Counted from the stretch's first letter, positions 20,108-32,798 are shown. The stretch is 64,000 nucleotides of DNA from Phytophthora colocasiae (GCA_018806915.1 JAGKQI010000059.1:248001-312000), one strand, 5' to 3'. Notes: generated from the sequence alone by a model not told the origin. Made by a program: numbers and translations.

Positions 20108-20830
20108 ATGGCGCCTGTGAAGAAGCCGCAGAGTTCGTACCTGCTCTTCTGCAATGACCGACGTAAGCAGGTGATGGACGAGAACCCAGGTGCGCGTATT
20201 GGTGACATCCAGAAGATCATCAGCGTACAGTGGAAGGAGCTCAAGCCGGAGGAGAAGGAGGTTTACGTGCAGCTGGCGGCGAAGGATAAAGCGCGCTACC
20301 AACAGGAACTGCTAGACAACCCGCAGGTTAATGAGGAACCCTCGGCCGAGCAAAAAGCATCAGGGAATGCCAATGCCTGTGTCTACCCGTTGGGTAGAGT
20401 GAGGAAGATCGTACAGAGTGACCCGGATGTTAACAAAGTCTCAAGAGATGCGCTCATTGCCATCTCCAAGGCATCGGTACGGTATCAATTGGCTACTTAC
20501 AAGCTACAAGCTGCAGCTCTAACAGTATTGTTATAATTGCAGGAGTTGTTCGCTCAGTTTCTAGGCACCAAGAGCTATGAGCAGGCGCTGTATCGCAACA
20601 AGCGACAAATAAAAGCGTCGGACGTGACGCGCACCATTCAGACCACTGCCTCGCTAGATTGGCTACGTGAAGACTTCCCAGACGTCAAGCCCAGTCGAGC
20701 AGACATTGCTGCTGAGAGTAGTAAAGCAAAGAAGGATCAAGAGAAGGAGAAAAAATCACTTCCAGATAGTGCAGCCTTCTTCAAGCCTAGGACTGCAGTA
20801 GAGACAACTGGAGCGGACGCCAACGAATAG
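20108..20830 (+). CDS. HMG-box plus histone-fold protein (POLE4/CHRAC/NF-YC type)
   Basis: Two exons, 20108-20476 and 20543-20830, giving 218 residues. Residues 1-65 are an HMG box (SSYLLFCNDRR, WKELKPEEKEVYVQLA). Residues about 90-170 are a histone fold of the CBF/NF-Y type (YPLGRVRKIVQSDP, SKASELFAQFLG, ASDVTRTI), closest by eye to DNA polymerase epsilon subunit 4/Dpb3 and CHRAC subunits. A charged Lys/Glu tail follows. Such histone folds act as heterodimers in DNA-bound complexes. The start is 115 bp from the divergent ATPase start, so the two probably share a promoter region. Assignment to one specific complex is not possible. Confidence 0.85.
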
Positions 20831-21021
20831 ACATCGCAGAACTGCAGCAGTGGAATGGAAAACCAGGAGCTCTATTTAATTGCTGCAGAAGAGTTTTTCC
20901 TAATACGACAAGAGCAACAGCGGCGTTCCCTCTCCAGCAGCGATGTGCCCTGTAGCTTCCTCTCCTCTTGTCCACGTCCAATTGCTGAGTCGTTTCACCT
21001 GTCTCCTGCGTCTGCAAGTGT

Positions 21022-21774
21022 CTAGAAGATGTCGTTCCAGTCGTCGAACTCCTCATCGTCGTCTTCTTCCTCCTTCTGCTCCACCACTTCCTCGACCACA
21101 GGCTCCGCACGTGGGATGAGACCACGACGTCCAGCAATTTTGGCAACCAGCGAACCGTCCGGGATGTTAGGCACCACTCCTTCTGGGAACTTGATAGACT
21201 CAAGGTACACCTTATCACCCACGTGGAGTCCGTTCACATCGATCTGCAGTGTAGTAGGGATGTCTTCAGTGAAGATGGTACAGTCCAGTGAGTGGTGGAT
21301 GTGGTTGATGAAACCTCCGCGCTTGAGACCAGGACTTCCTTCCTCATTCAGGTACGTGATGGGGATAGACACAGTACGTCCAGGCTTATAACGCAGGAAG
21401 TTGACAGCCACAGGCACATCCGTCACGGGGTCCAGCTGAACGTCACGCATGTAGGCCTTGACAGGAGCTTGGTCACCCACCTGCACCTGGAACACCTGGT
21501 TCTCCACGGACGTCCATAGTTTACGGTGCATACGCTCGAACGCACGCGTCGGGAACGAGACCAGCACGCGCTCGTCCTTGCCATCTTCGCTTTCTCCGTA
21601 CAGGACACCAGGCAGCAGACCTTGCTTCCGTAGTCGACGAGATGCTCGGGATCCCTCACCTTCACGAACCACCAGCTGTAGGACATTGGAGGAAGCTTCC
21701 TGGGTAGCTGCAGACGAGAAACGAGCTGCCTGCTTGGCGCCGGAGCGCACCGCGTGCCGGTGGAGTGCTAACAT
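21022..21774 (-). CDS. Mitochondrial large ribosomal subunit protein bL25 (CTC/L25 family)
   Basis: A single exon of 250 residues. The first 25 residues are Arg/Ala/Ser-rich without acids, like a mitochondrial presequence. The L25 N-terminal domain follows (LRKQGLLPGVLYG, VKAYMRDVQLDP, VNFLRY) and then the TL5/CTC beta domain (GGFINHIHHSLDCT, DVNGLHVGDKVYL). The C terminus is very acidic (EEEDDDEEFDDWNDIF). L25 binds 5S rRNA in bacteria. The stop is convergent with the HMG/histone-fold gene, 191 bp away. Confidence 0.88.
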   Translation of the reverse strand: MLALHRHAVRSGAKQAARFSSAATQEASSNVLQLVVREGEGSRASRRLRKQGLLPGVLYGESEDGKDERVLVSFPTRAFERMHRKLWTSVENQVFQVQVGDQAPVKAYMRDVQLDPVTDVPVAVNFLRYKPGRTVSIPITYLNEEGSPGLKRGGFINHIHHSLDCTIFTEDIPTTLQIDVNGLHVGDKVYLESIKFPEGVVPNIPDGSLVAKIAGRRGLIPRAEPVVEEVVEQKEEEDDDEEFDDWNDIF

Positions 21775-21995
21775 CCTAATCGATCAAGCGTCTGCTAAAT
21801 GACAATGCTGAGCCACACAAGCCTCAGGCTCCAGTAGTATATCTGTTATAACGGGGAATAGGAAAGTAGGATGCTTATGTCACAAACTGCTGTGATTTAC
21901 ATTCTGTAGCCATGTGGTGTTATAAATTGCTGTCCATACAAAAAGACGTTTATCGTGGTCGTGTTTTGAAAAATGTCACGAACTGCAACTTGAGC

Positions 21996-24858
21996 TTATA
22001 CCAGTGTGAACTGCTCGTACAACAGCGCTCGGATCCGGTAGTAGTTCCTTGATAACGTCCCTTCCATGACAATCTCATTGTTCATTGCACGCTTGAGCAC
22101 AACACCGTCATTGCAGACCAGCATACCACCGCGGAACTTGGCCTGGAAGCCAGCCTTGCCCAACACCTGCTTCATCACATCCAGCTTCATCTTGCCGTCG
22201 CTCAGCAGAATGGGCTCGTGGGCCGTCAGGTCACCGTTCTCGTTCAGAGGCTGCAGCACAGGCACGGAACTATTCTCGGGCAATGCGAGCTGGCCGGTAA
22301 CATACGCAACTTCGTGACTGCCAACCTGTTCGTTGCAAGTAAACACACACCAGTCAGACGCTGAAAGAGCAAGCAAATAAATGGCTAACGCACCTTCCGG
22401 AACACCGCAGATGTATACAGCGACTCCTTCACCGACAGTTTGTATACGTTGGTGTCGGATTCAATATCGATACATTCCATGACATTGGGGGTAAACACAG
22501 CCTCACACATCGGAATTGACGACTCAACGAATTGCTTTAGCTCGTTCGTCGTCGTCTCTGTGCCGTGAACGAGGATGAGCTTGCGCGGCTTCACGTTGCC
22601 CAAGCAGTTTCGAATGGCTCGACCATCAGCGATACCGTCAAAGTCCACTTGAGTGATACGGGCAGCAATCTAAAGTAACAACAACAAGTGAGAAAGAGAC
22701 AAACACAAATAATGATCATTGCAGCCGTACATTGACGACGACGTCGCTAGTGATTGTCTTGGTCGGTCGAGTCTCCACGGCAGTTTCTTGGTCAGCATTC
22801 TCCATATCTTCATCGCCATCGGCATCTTCAATAATGTTGCGACGCGCTTGGCGGTTTGCCAGTAATGTTGCATCCTTGAAGTCATCTGGATTGATAATCT
22901 GTTGGCAGAGGGGCACACACACAAACTTAGACAATGCATTCGATAGATCCTACCAACGAAAAAAAAAACGTGTACACACCTCTCCGTATTCGTCCCATTC
23001 AACCTTCGGCTCCACAGCGAAGAACATCGGATACCGAACTGACGCGAACTGTCCTAGCCCGACCTTGAAAGTGCCTCGAAGTTGGACTGTCAAAACTGGT
23101 TAGCTATCTGGAATGTGCTTTGTGTAAGCGCTGTTACCCACCTTCTTGCTGTGTAGTTTCCTCTTCTTCTGATTCTGACTCGAAGTCTTCGATCCCCATC
23201 ATCATATCTTCCATCGCTGCCTCCTCAATCTCCTTCGCTTTGTTTTCGGCCTCTGTCCGGAGACGTTTCCGCTCCTTCACTTCATACAGTGCGAGTTCTG
23301 CTCCTTCCAAAAAGACTTTCGTAGTCACTGTGCATGATATTGTTTTCTCTGCTGATGGATCCTTCGCGAGCTTTAGTATGCGGGATGCAAACGACGTCTC
23401 TGGCGTGGTCGAGGTGAAAATAATACTGTTTCGGGGATCAGGAGCCCAACGGATGAAAATGTCCTTCGCAAAGCCACATTCTAGGCTTGGCGACGTAGCC
23501 AGAACCACCTGCAATTTACGTTGATAAGGTTAGTGGTAACTTTATTCGAAATGAGCACGACGCATGCTCACCTTGGGGCTCGGAAGTGCATCTAATTCTT
23601 CCAAAGTGTGAACCAAATGAATGTGCCTGCAAAGAATAGCTCTTTAGTTAGCACACATAAACATTTGCGGGTAGTGCACTACGTACGAGAACTGGAAAGG
23701 GTTTTGACGGCCAACGTCGAAGTTCTTCGCGATACGGTCATTGCACCACTCCAGCATTGCCTGTGCAGCCTTTGGCGTGTAGTAACTCATATCGTGGAGT
23801 AGAGCGATCGGATCACGCAGTCTTGACAGCGCAAATAATACGGTTAGCGAATACAACCAGGACCAATACACACAAACTTTAGCTGCTTACTTATTCTGGA
23901 TCCAGTACTGGTCCAACACTCGCATCAGCTCAAGCACGCGACCAGAGCTATCGGTTGGAATTAGTACATTGCCTCCATTCCTGACAGTCTTCAAGATTTC
24001 CATCATGATCTGAGAATTAAAGGAAGTTAAAAAAAAAGGATAAAAACTCCATCTTTCCAACAGAACAATGCCAATCCCACCTTGCTGTCTCGGTCCTTGA
24101 GCTTTGGTTGTTCCGCATGAAGATTCATCGAATCTGTAATCAGCAGCGTCGGACGGCTGTACACAGTATCAACGACATCAGCACCAACGTTTCCTTCAAC
24201 TCCGAAACCCCTCAAAACTCACGTGAACGAGTCCAAGATCGTCTTCTGCAGCACATGTTCGGAGCGATGGTTGTAGTCCACAGCGTAGATAATATCATCC
24301 TACACACACAAATGTCAGCTTCTACTCTCCAACCTTTTCAGTCAGTTGCAATCTCACCGTCTCCTTCATGATCCTCCAGAGTGCGCCACCAATTAGATGG
24401 CCAGCTACATGCGGAGTGATGACGATCCCCTCTCCACTGCTTGTAAGCGTCAACTTCTCCGAGTATTTCAGCTGCTTAAACCGCTCAAACACCAGGTCCA
24501 CGTCGTCCAGTGAGAAGAGCGAGAAGTCGCTGTCGTGCTTCGTCTTGGCCTGGAACGCATCGTACAGTGCGATCTGCCCCATACGATGCACCGGTAGTGT
24601 GCCGTACACAGGTGCATTGAGCCCCAGTTTGCCCATGGCGTAGGGCAGCGCCCCCATGTGCGCCAGATCCAGATGCGACACTAACACCAGGTCGATGCGG
24701 TCCACTACGCGCTGCAATGGCTTGAGCAGCTCCACGTCGTACGCGTCAGTCCAGCCGCAGTCCAATAGGATGCAAACCTCGTCCACCTCCAGCAGGTACG
24801 CGCAGCAGGGAGCGCTCGAGTGCACGCCATAAAGCGGCGTGAACGTGATCACCGCCAT
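21996..24858 (-). CDS. CPSF2: Cleavage and polyadenylation specificity factor subunit 2 (CPSF100)
   Basis: Eleven exons: 24858-24358, 24299-24223, 24156-24081, 24009-23891, 23821-23687, 23626-23572, 23508-23142, 23096-adjusted 23086-22980, 22898-22731, 22669-22394 and 22325-21996, giving 736 residues. CPSF2 is the partner of the CPSF73 endonuclease in mRNA 3' end formation. The metallo-beta-lactamase fold begins LLDCGWTDAYD. The HxHxDH metal motif is replaced by SHLDLAHMG, as expected for this inactive paralogue. The beta-CASP region has ITDSMN and IPTDSSGR. An acidic insert (EDADGDEDMENAD) precedes the C-terminal domain that starts QVDFDGIADGRA. Introns are about 45-70 bp. Confidence 0.9.
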
Positions 24859-24952
24859 CGCTCAGGTGCAAAATTAATATTGTTGCAATAATGGAAAAAA
24901 TATTTGTTTTTATTTCTCCTGGTCAGGGACAGGAGAGTTTGCCATGTTGAAG

Positions 24953-25357
24953 TTACTGGGACGCGATCTTGCTCTGCATGGCGATGACTCGCCGCTCCCA
25001 CAGGACGAGAGCGACGAGCCAAGCGAGAGGCAGCAGCAGCATCGGCAGTAGCCAGCTCAACACCTCGCGCGAGTATTCGATCAAGTGGCTGGCAAAACCC
25101 ACGGCCACGCAGCCTCCGAGTAGTAACAGGAAGCACAAAGCGAGGAAAATGGACTCCATCAAGACCATTGGGTCGACTATCGAGTCATCGTTGGCGTCAT
25201 CTCCTAACTGAACGATCTCCATCCTGTAGCGCACATCGTCAAAGTCTTCAAGCTGCAATGGCGTTTGATTGGCTCGTAGTCGAAAGCTGAGGGGGTGACG
25301 ATGACGAGACTGCACCTTGCGCTTCTTCCTCTCAACTCGATCTGTAGTCTTCAACAT
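24953..25357 (-). CDS. Small two-pass membrane protein
   Basis: An open frame of 134 residues from ATG 25357. The first 40 residues are very basic (RVERKKRKVQSRHRH). Two hydrophobic segments follow at about residues 72-94 (LALCFLLLLGGCVAVGF) and 100-122 (LLPMLLLPLAWLVALVLW), with a short basic tail. It lies 56 bp below the predicted stop of the CCDC17-like gene on the same strand. It could instead be an alternative last exon of that gene: the frame is open upstream across the last intron, but normal splicing there leads to a stop at 25413. No family is recognised. Confidence 0.5.
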   Translation of the reverse strand: MLKTTDRVERKKRKVQSRHRHPLSFRLRANQTPLQLEDFDDVRYRMEIVQLGDDANDDSIVDPMVLMESIFLALCFLLLLGGCVAVGFASHLIEYSREVLSWLLPMLLLPLAWLVALVLWERRVIAMQSKIASQ

Positions 25358-25412
25358 CTTCACTTGGAATTGGTCAGAAGTCTCTCGCCGTTTCAGATCT
25401 AAAGCTAGCTCA

Positions 25413-28400
25413 CTAGAAGAGCAGGTGGTGGATGTCCATTTCCTGTAGAAAACCAAGGCAAGGTGAGAGCAGTAGAAAGAGAGAGACAACTGCAAGATGT
25501 ACTGTACCTTTGCAAAGACCTGGTTCAGCTCCTTCTCGAACTGTTTATCTGGAATAGTTGTGGGTAAAAGCTTACTGAGTGGCGTCTTCTTCTTCTGAGC
25601 TGTAATTTTTACGCTATCGTAAACGTATTTCGAGCGCAATCGAGCAGGAATCATCTTCGAGAGACTCGCTCCGACCTGATGTGTTCATGAAAAAAAACTT
25701 AGATAGGTTTATTGCATTACCCCATTGCCAATAAACGTACGATCGGTTGAGCAGATACGAGAGGAAGTTGAGGGTCTTGCAGCCGCACGAAAAGCGATGC
25801 ACCTTCATCAGTCACTGGGATCAAAGTCTTCACCTTTTCGTTTCCGATATCCTCCACAAGTTTACTCAATTCACCAACTGCTGCTTTCAAGATACTCTGG
25901 GATAACCGGTACATATGAACAGCGACTACCCTCCTGAAGCTGTAGTATGTAGTTGACTTACCAAATTGACGTTGCCCTGGAAGAGCGGGAGCTGGACACT
26001 ACACGTGCTAACAGATCGGGAATTCGCAAGAACTGGAAGAAACGTCCACCCGTATTGCTGCAAGGTGAAGGCGCCAGTTTTAGGGTGTCGAGTGCAACTT
26101 CGGATGTCAAAGAGAACCAGCAGGAATTGGTCACTTGGTGAATCTCGCAGTGTCTGTAGTAAGAGTTTTTAGAATAATTTCCAGTACGTAAAATCTTTAG
26201 AATACGTACGTACCATAAATCCGTCGCTAAACTCGGGGGATGTTTGAGAACTTGTCCAGTCCATTGTTGTGGTGAAATACACATCTCCTGTCAGTCGAAT
26301 CGCCTGGTAGAACGACCCAGGCGGGTATACCGAGTAAAGAACTTTATAGAAAGGCCCTCCTTTCGCTTTGACGTTGTACAGGGAATCGACTGCAACTCGA
26401 AACCCAATCGCTGGTTCGTATCGAAGTGCACTCGAGAGGTCGAGATAGTTGGGAGGTTTCGTCTACATAGTGAGAAATGATTAGTTTTAAGCAATGACAC
26501 ACCAGTTTAAGACAAAAAAGAATACCTTTAGCATGTCTTGAGATTCTCTACCGCTTAGTGACATCTGTTGAAGGCACTGGGCGACAGTCTTTGGTCTGCG
26601 ATTCTTCTGCTACAGCCATGAAAAGTTAGATTTCATTAGAAACTACCCACATTTTAGAAACCTCACCCGAATGGCATAAATCTTCTCCTCAACACCTGAA
26701 GGAACACTGCGTACGGAATCGTAAACTTGGTCGATGTACTGGGGAGCTGGGCCGAGCAAACCCTTTGCTGCACATTCCTGCGGTGGGAGATCCTTACGTG
26801 AAAGCAGCGTCATTCCGTCTCCAGACTGTCCAAAGTGCAAACCCATCAGTTTTTTTTTTCACCCGTGTTACCACTATATAACATTCATACCAATGTTGCT
26901 TGTGCAATTCGCAGTAGCACCGTAGCACAAGGCACTCGAGGGAAATCCTCGCATGACCTCGCACTTAGTGGTTGATTGGCTTCAGCAGTCTGGATTTGTG
27001 TGTGTAGAGGAAGTTGAAATCCCCCTTCATTCAAAATGAACTGACGAATACTGGGACGGCTGGGTTGATCTCGAGACTCAACGTCAATAAACACAGGAAA
27101 GACGCAGTATCCCAGGATCACTGGCCGTTTGGAAACCAACTCGATGGTATCAACACGAACAACCAGAGTCAAAGTAGGGTTGAAATTGCTTTGGCGATAC
27201 TCCATATACTGCCAGCGTACAGGGATCTGTGGGTGAATTTTACGGAGAAAAGAAAACAGAGACGTACCGTGTTAAACTCTGGATCAAAAGCGTTCGATGT
27301 CAGGTCAGCGAACCCGCTTCCGTTCTCAGCAGCAACTTGGTTCCGATCTGCGTCAAGAGCTGCGATTGTGACTTTCGAAATGGTGGTGCTATCTGGAAAT
27401 CCACGACCACCATCGACAGAAACGTCAAAGCCATCTCCAGAATGGAAAAGATTCCCACTAAGTAGACATCGTTGAAGCTCAAGGGTCTTGTCGACGCGGA
27501 TCCAGGGTTCATCTACCTCATCTTCTGGGAGAGAAGATAGACGGGGTCTGTCTCCTGTTGGTGGGAAGCCTGGACGTGTACTGGGTGGCCGTGACGAAGC
27601 AGTCGAAAGTGATCGCAAGCGATCAACGTCAAGAAAATCTTGCTTTGAGGTTGGAGGGATCGTCTTCTGGTCATTGGGAGGACTTGTAGTCTTCTCACTC
27701 GGAGTTCTTCGCCCTTGAATTGGTGTTCTACCCGTGTTCACTTTCTTCGATTGTGGCCTGAGAGTTTCGTGTCCAGTGTCGGACAGTTGATATCGCGCGG
27801 CATGTAGCTCTGGATCCACCAGCATCCGCGAAGCTTCCTCTATGCGATCCCCAGGCACCAAGCGGATGTATATTTTCATATCACCACATTCCCCGGCTTG
27901 TGGGACACAGACTAGGGTCTTGGATGGGTCAGGCATTGACGACTGCATAACTGGAAGTTTGAAATATCCACAATTTAGTACCAACTCACTCTCGTTTGCT
28001 GGTTTAAAGAGGTCAAAGGCTGTCCAGCCTAAGGTCGTTGGAGTACGCAGACCCCCGATACCATTTTGCGCCACAGAAGTCAACTTCAACACGAAAAAAG
28101 TAAGTTTTGCAGCAATAAAAACATATTTCAGAAGTACAGCGTCATAGTACCTCCACGATAACTCGCAGTCCTGAAGATGCGGACATCCTTTTGATATGAC
28201 GAGAGGAGAGGAATAAACACAGTTTGCTTGCTTGGACTTCTTTGGCAGATGCAACTTTAAATGGTGTGCGAATAATTTTGCCTTCAAAGACAGCATAAGT
28301 AAGCTGAAACAATGAAAGCGTCAGTAATTTAAAAAAATGTAGTGAACACAGTAGCTGTAAGTGTACATGTACCTGCAGCTCATTAGCTGTAGCAGGTATC

Positions 28401-30457
28401 CCGGTGGCAAAGTCCCAAAAGATCGCAAAGCCGTTTTCAGCGTTGTACAGGTCTACAGATTCTGCCTGGATATCAGCGATATCATTTTCCACGTTGATGT
28501 GCTGGATAACACGTTGAAGTCGAAGCGAAACCAACTCTCGTTTCTGCTTAGCGACCCATTCCTCGTGATCAAGTTCTCGCTTTTTCTCTTCTCTTCGATG
28601 TTGGATTCGCTCTTTGAGATCTTCGAGCTAATGTATAAAGATATTTTAGCTTCCGATTTCAAGACCATATACCTAGAGTTTTACCTTCTCTTGCTCTTCC
28701 AGAAGGTTCCGTTCATTGCGAATCTTAGTCAGGCTTTCAAGATGTTGTCGCTACACAATCGTAAAATAAGTTTAGCAAATTAACGCGACAGTTTTCAGTC
28801 CTCGTTAGTACCTTTAAGCTGCTAAGAACTGGGTCATTCTTGTCATCAGCAATAGTTACATCCGCCGAATCGACTGAAGAATTGTCTGTGCCTGCCAGAG
28901 TCGACATCTTGGTCTACTTTTGAGTCTGATTAGTGTGTTAAATAGCAAAACCAAAGCAATTCGTGGCAATTACTCACTTGCAAGTCCTGGAGACGACTCT
29001 GAATCCGAGCGAACTCCTTCGCTTCAGCTTGTTGTTCATCATCAATGCGCTGCATGTCCCTCTCGCGCTCCAGTCGGCGCATTTCCTCCTCTTTCTGGCT
29101 ATTTACAGGCTGTACTGGGGGCAGAACACTTCCGATATGGTACGGATACGATGAATACCACGGAGGCGCTGGGTATGGGCTAGCAGCGAAATATTGAGGA
29201 GGAAATCCGACCCCGTACGGATTAGTCGGCATCATGGGCGAGAAGAGCTGGTAAGCACCGGGTACAGGAAAGTGTTGAGGATGACCAGCAGCAAAGTGTG
29301 CTGAATATGGTGGAATTTGCGCTGTTGGGAGTGCTGGCTGCATATTTCCGAGTAGATTACTGGTAGCTGGCGACTCACTTGCATTTGAGGGATGGTTGGT
29401 CAGTTGAGGCCCGTCGGGAGGCGTAAGATGGTCTGGTTTGTTCTCAACCTCATTTGTGACTCTATCAGTCTCTTTTAAGTCTAATGACACATTGAAAAGT
29501 ACACCATTAGAATGTGTTTTTGCAACCACTATATCTTAGGAATGAGGGTGTACCTGGCTTGAGGTCTTGAGTAGACTTACCAAAGCCACCTGAAGAAGGC
29601 CTACTGGTGGCATTCATGATTGACTTGAAATTGAATTCTTGGCGTCGAGAATTTGCTTTTTCAAGCTCAACTTGTAGCCTTTCAACCCGCTTTTGCTGCT
29701 CGTCGCAATTAAGATTCCGAACAAAGAGCTGCAGCGAATCGTTTTGCGTGCTCGCCTCTTGGTTGCCAATGGACAAACCTTTGCCATTTGAAGACCTACC
29801 TGGATACATGAGCGCTCTAAGCCGAAGATATCAAAACAATGTGATTTTCATTTGGAAGCACGTACCTAACGGTGACATCTTTGCGAGGAGCTTTGGTTCA
29901 TCCAAACCTGCGTCTTCTGGGACTTTTTGAAGTCCATTTGCGATCTCCTTCTGGTCTGATCCTCCATTCACTTGAGATGAAGTTACGACGGACGCAGCTG
30001 CTAGTTGAAAAGGGCTGAAATTTGCCTTAGTGCCGTTGCGAAACGTTAATTCCTGTGTAAGTTGTGAATGATCACTAAAGTGTTCGTTCCGAGAATGAGT
30101 CAATTAGTAGAGTACCTTCTCCTTGATACAGTTGCGTAACTTGAGAAGTTTCTCCTGCTCCGTCTTCTTCTGCGCTTCGAGTTGATCCTTTGCCTGTCTA
30201 ACACCCAGTAGCTGCTTCTGGGTCTGTTCCTCACGTGTCCAAAGTGTGCCCTTCCAGTCCATAAAGCTCTTGTCATCAATACAAATCCATTTCAAATACA
30301 AAACCTGGCTACCTACCGCTTGCAACTGCCCCAATTCGTCTCGGATCCGCTTCTTCTCGACTCGGAGACGAAGTTCCTTCTGTTTAGCCGCTTCAATTTG
30401 CTTCAGCAGCGCCTCCACCTCCGCTTCATCCTCGGACATCCCCACCATTGTGGACAT
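25413..30457 (-). CDS. Large CCDC17-like protein: coiled coils plus two C2-like domains
   Basis: This is a gene of at least 13 exons from ATG 30457 (MSTMVGMSEDEAE); some inner splice sites are not resolved. Residues near the start form coiled coils (ALLKQIEAAKQKELRLRVEK). A Pro/Tyr-rich part at about 29100-29350 (PPWYSSYPYH) and a second coiled coil follow. The 28500-28150 region has GFAIFWDFATGIP and the 28130-27800 region GWTAFDLF, which resemble the C2-like part of CCDC17. A second similar unit at about 26150-25960 has YGWTFLPVL and QLPLFQGN. The end is inferred as TAG at 25413-25415 after the intron that follows NQVFAK. The starts of this gene and the HCF101 gene are 76 bp apart. CCDC17 relatives are linked to cilia, which fits an organism with flagellate zoospores; that link is inference. 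Confidence 0.6.
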
Positions 30458-30533
30458 GTAGCCATCTATCAACTTTCGCGTCCTTTCGTCATTAGATGAT
30501 GTGATTGGCTAAAACTGTGCGATACACTTGAAA

Positions 30534-32798
30534 ATGCTACGGTGGGGAGCTGCTCGCTTGCCGCTGCTGCCGCGTCGCTCTCTACGCGCTTTGTCGACGC
30601 GTCAGGCGGCGCAACTGGAGACGCAAGTGCTGGACAAGCTCCGTGGGGTTTCAGACGGTCTCGGACTGGGCGATATTGTCTCACTAGGCCGCGTGAAGGT
30701 GCATTATTGACTGTTGACACACGAAATATTTGGTATAATTCACTGACTGACCTGGTTTCTGTAGGATCTGCGAGTCGTACCTGATGCTGGTCAAGTGTCG
30801 TGCAGTATTGAGACGCCGTCAGCAGCTCTGATGGATCTGGCGCAGCAGGTTTGAGAGCTCAAATAGCATTAAAGTCCTACAATTTTGCCTGATTATTTTG
30901 CTGTTATTGTCATTTCTAGTGGCAGAAAGAAGCGGAGCAGGCAGTGAAGACACTGGAGTGGGTCAAGACCACAGACTTTGAGATCTCCAAGTCTCGGCCT
31001 CGCAATGCTCGTGCTGGTCGTTTCTCGTCGTTGGCTCATGTGTCCGACATCATTGCAGTGTCCAGTTGCAAAGGCGGAGTGGGCAAGTCCACGGTGGCGG
31101 TGAACCTCGCCTTCAGGTAGGTGTGGAAGATGAACAGTCAGGAATATCAATAGAGGTCTTAATACTTTGCTGTGCGCTATAGCCTGGCGAAGCGCGGTGC
31201 TCGAGTGGGGATTCTGGACGCGGACATTTACGGGCCGAGTCTGCCTACAATGATCTCGCCTGAAGATTGCACAATTCGTCAATCGAGAAAGGTTAAGAAC
31301 TTTGTTGAGCCTGTGGAGTACGAGGGTGTCAAGTGCATGTCCTTCGGCTTTGTGAACCAAAAGGCTGCTCCTGGTGCAGGAGGTGGGTGATGGTAGTCTT
31401 GCTTTGTGTCTGGGTGAAATCGATTCTCATCTGTATTTTGTACGTGCTGGGGCAGGAGTCGGAGCTGCTGTGATGCGTGGTGCAATGGTTTCGAAGCTGA
31501 TCGACCAGCTTGTTCTTGGTACGGAATGGGGCGATCTCGACTACCTGGTGGTGGACATGCCGCCAGGAACTGGAGACATCCAGATCTCGCTTTCGCAGCA
31601 AATGGCCATCTCGGCAGCAGTGGTGGTGACAACGCCACAGAGACTCAGGTACAATCGCTACGGTTTGGGCTGTTTGAGCTTACCATGGCAGTACAAAACG
31701 ACTGATGTTGTTATCATTGCTCAGCTTCGTTGACGTAGAGAAAGGGATTTCAATGTTTGAGGATCTGAAGGTGTGTCTTAAGAGGAAGCTTTAGAGGTGC
31801 CATTCTGCTGACTTGGGTGCTGTGACGGTCCAGGTGAAGACGGCTGCTGTTGTGGAGAATATGTCCTACTTCGACTGCTCTCATGGGCAACGGCATTATC
31901 CGTTTGGTACGCATCACCTCAAGCAGCATTAAACTTTCTGTGTTGTTAACAAATGTCTGTATGCAAAGGCGCGGGCCATACGCAGGAGCTTGTCGACAAG
32001 TACAATATGAAGAACGTGTTCAAACTACCAATTTCGGAGCAGTTTAGTTCGTCTGGTGACTCAGGACGGTGCGTGATGATTTTTTTTGGTTGGCATGTGC
32101 TGTGGGTTTGACTGTGGTAGTCGATTTGTAATGCAGCCCTTTTGTCCTATCTGGATTATCACCAGAGGAAGAGAAGACATACGACTCGTTGGCCACCATA
32201 GTACGCTCAATTTTACCAGCTTTAGTCGGGTATTTGTACTAACAGGCACTATCTCTAGGTTGCAAAGGAATTGGTTGTGCTGAAACACAACATTCGCCTG
32301 GCGCCCGAGCTGTTGTATGACAAGAATCGCGGCATCGTCCTCCGTTTGTACAGTTTAAATGCAGCAAAAGAGGCTGTTCTTCACCCAGCTGACCTTCGAG
32401 CTCGGTAAGGTAACTTGTACACGTTCAGGAATTCTACGTGCCTAACGTTCTGGTTTGCACACCATTTAGATGCCGCTGCGCCCAATGCATCGATGAATTC
32501 ACTGGAGAGCAGGTATGCTATGCAGTAGACGCAATTGTTCTTTGATCAGTCAGGGTAACATCGACACTGCTGTTTGTTGTTAGATTTTGGATCCAACTGC
32601 GATTCCAGACGATATTCACCCCACGGCAGTCGAGCGAAAGGTAGGTCAAAATCTATTCGTACTGTGTGGCGTTAACTAACTATTGCACAGGGAAACTATG
32701 CGTTCGCGGTCACCTGGAGTGATGGCCATACCTCGTCACTCTACACGTATGACGCGCTCACAGCGTTGATCACGGAGTACAGCGCTGAAAAGCAATGA
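30534..32798 (+). CDS. HCF101-type Mrp/ApbC P-loop Fe-S cluster carrier, probably mitochondrial
   Basis: Thirteen exons: 30534-30698, 30765-30848, 30920-31116, 31183-31382, 31456-31648, 31725-31770, 31834-31906, 31969-32068, 32137-32200, 32259-32404, 32470-32512, 32584-32640 and 32691-32798, giving 491 residues. The first 25 residues (MLRWGAARLPLLPRRSLRAL) look like a mitochondrial presequence. A MIP18/DUF59 domain follows, then the Mrp ATPase with SCKGGVGKSTVAVNLA, DADIYGPSLPTM and DMPPGTGD. The C-terminal DUF971 domain has RCRCAQCIDEFTGE. DUF59-Mrp-DUF971 is the HCF101 order, distinct from Ind1/NUBPL. Members of the family assemble or carry 4Fe-4S clusters. HCF101 was first described in plant chloroplasts. 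Confidence 0.9.
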
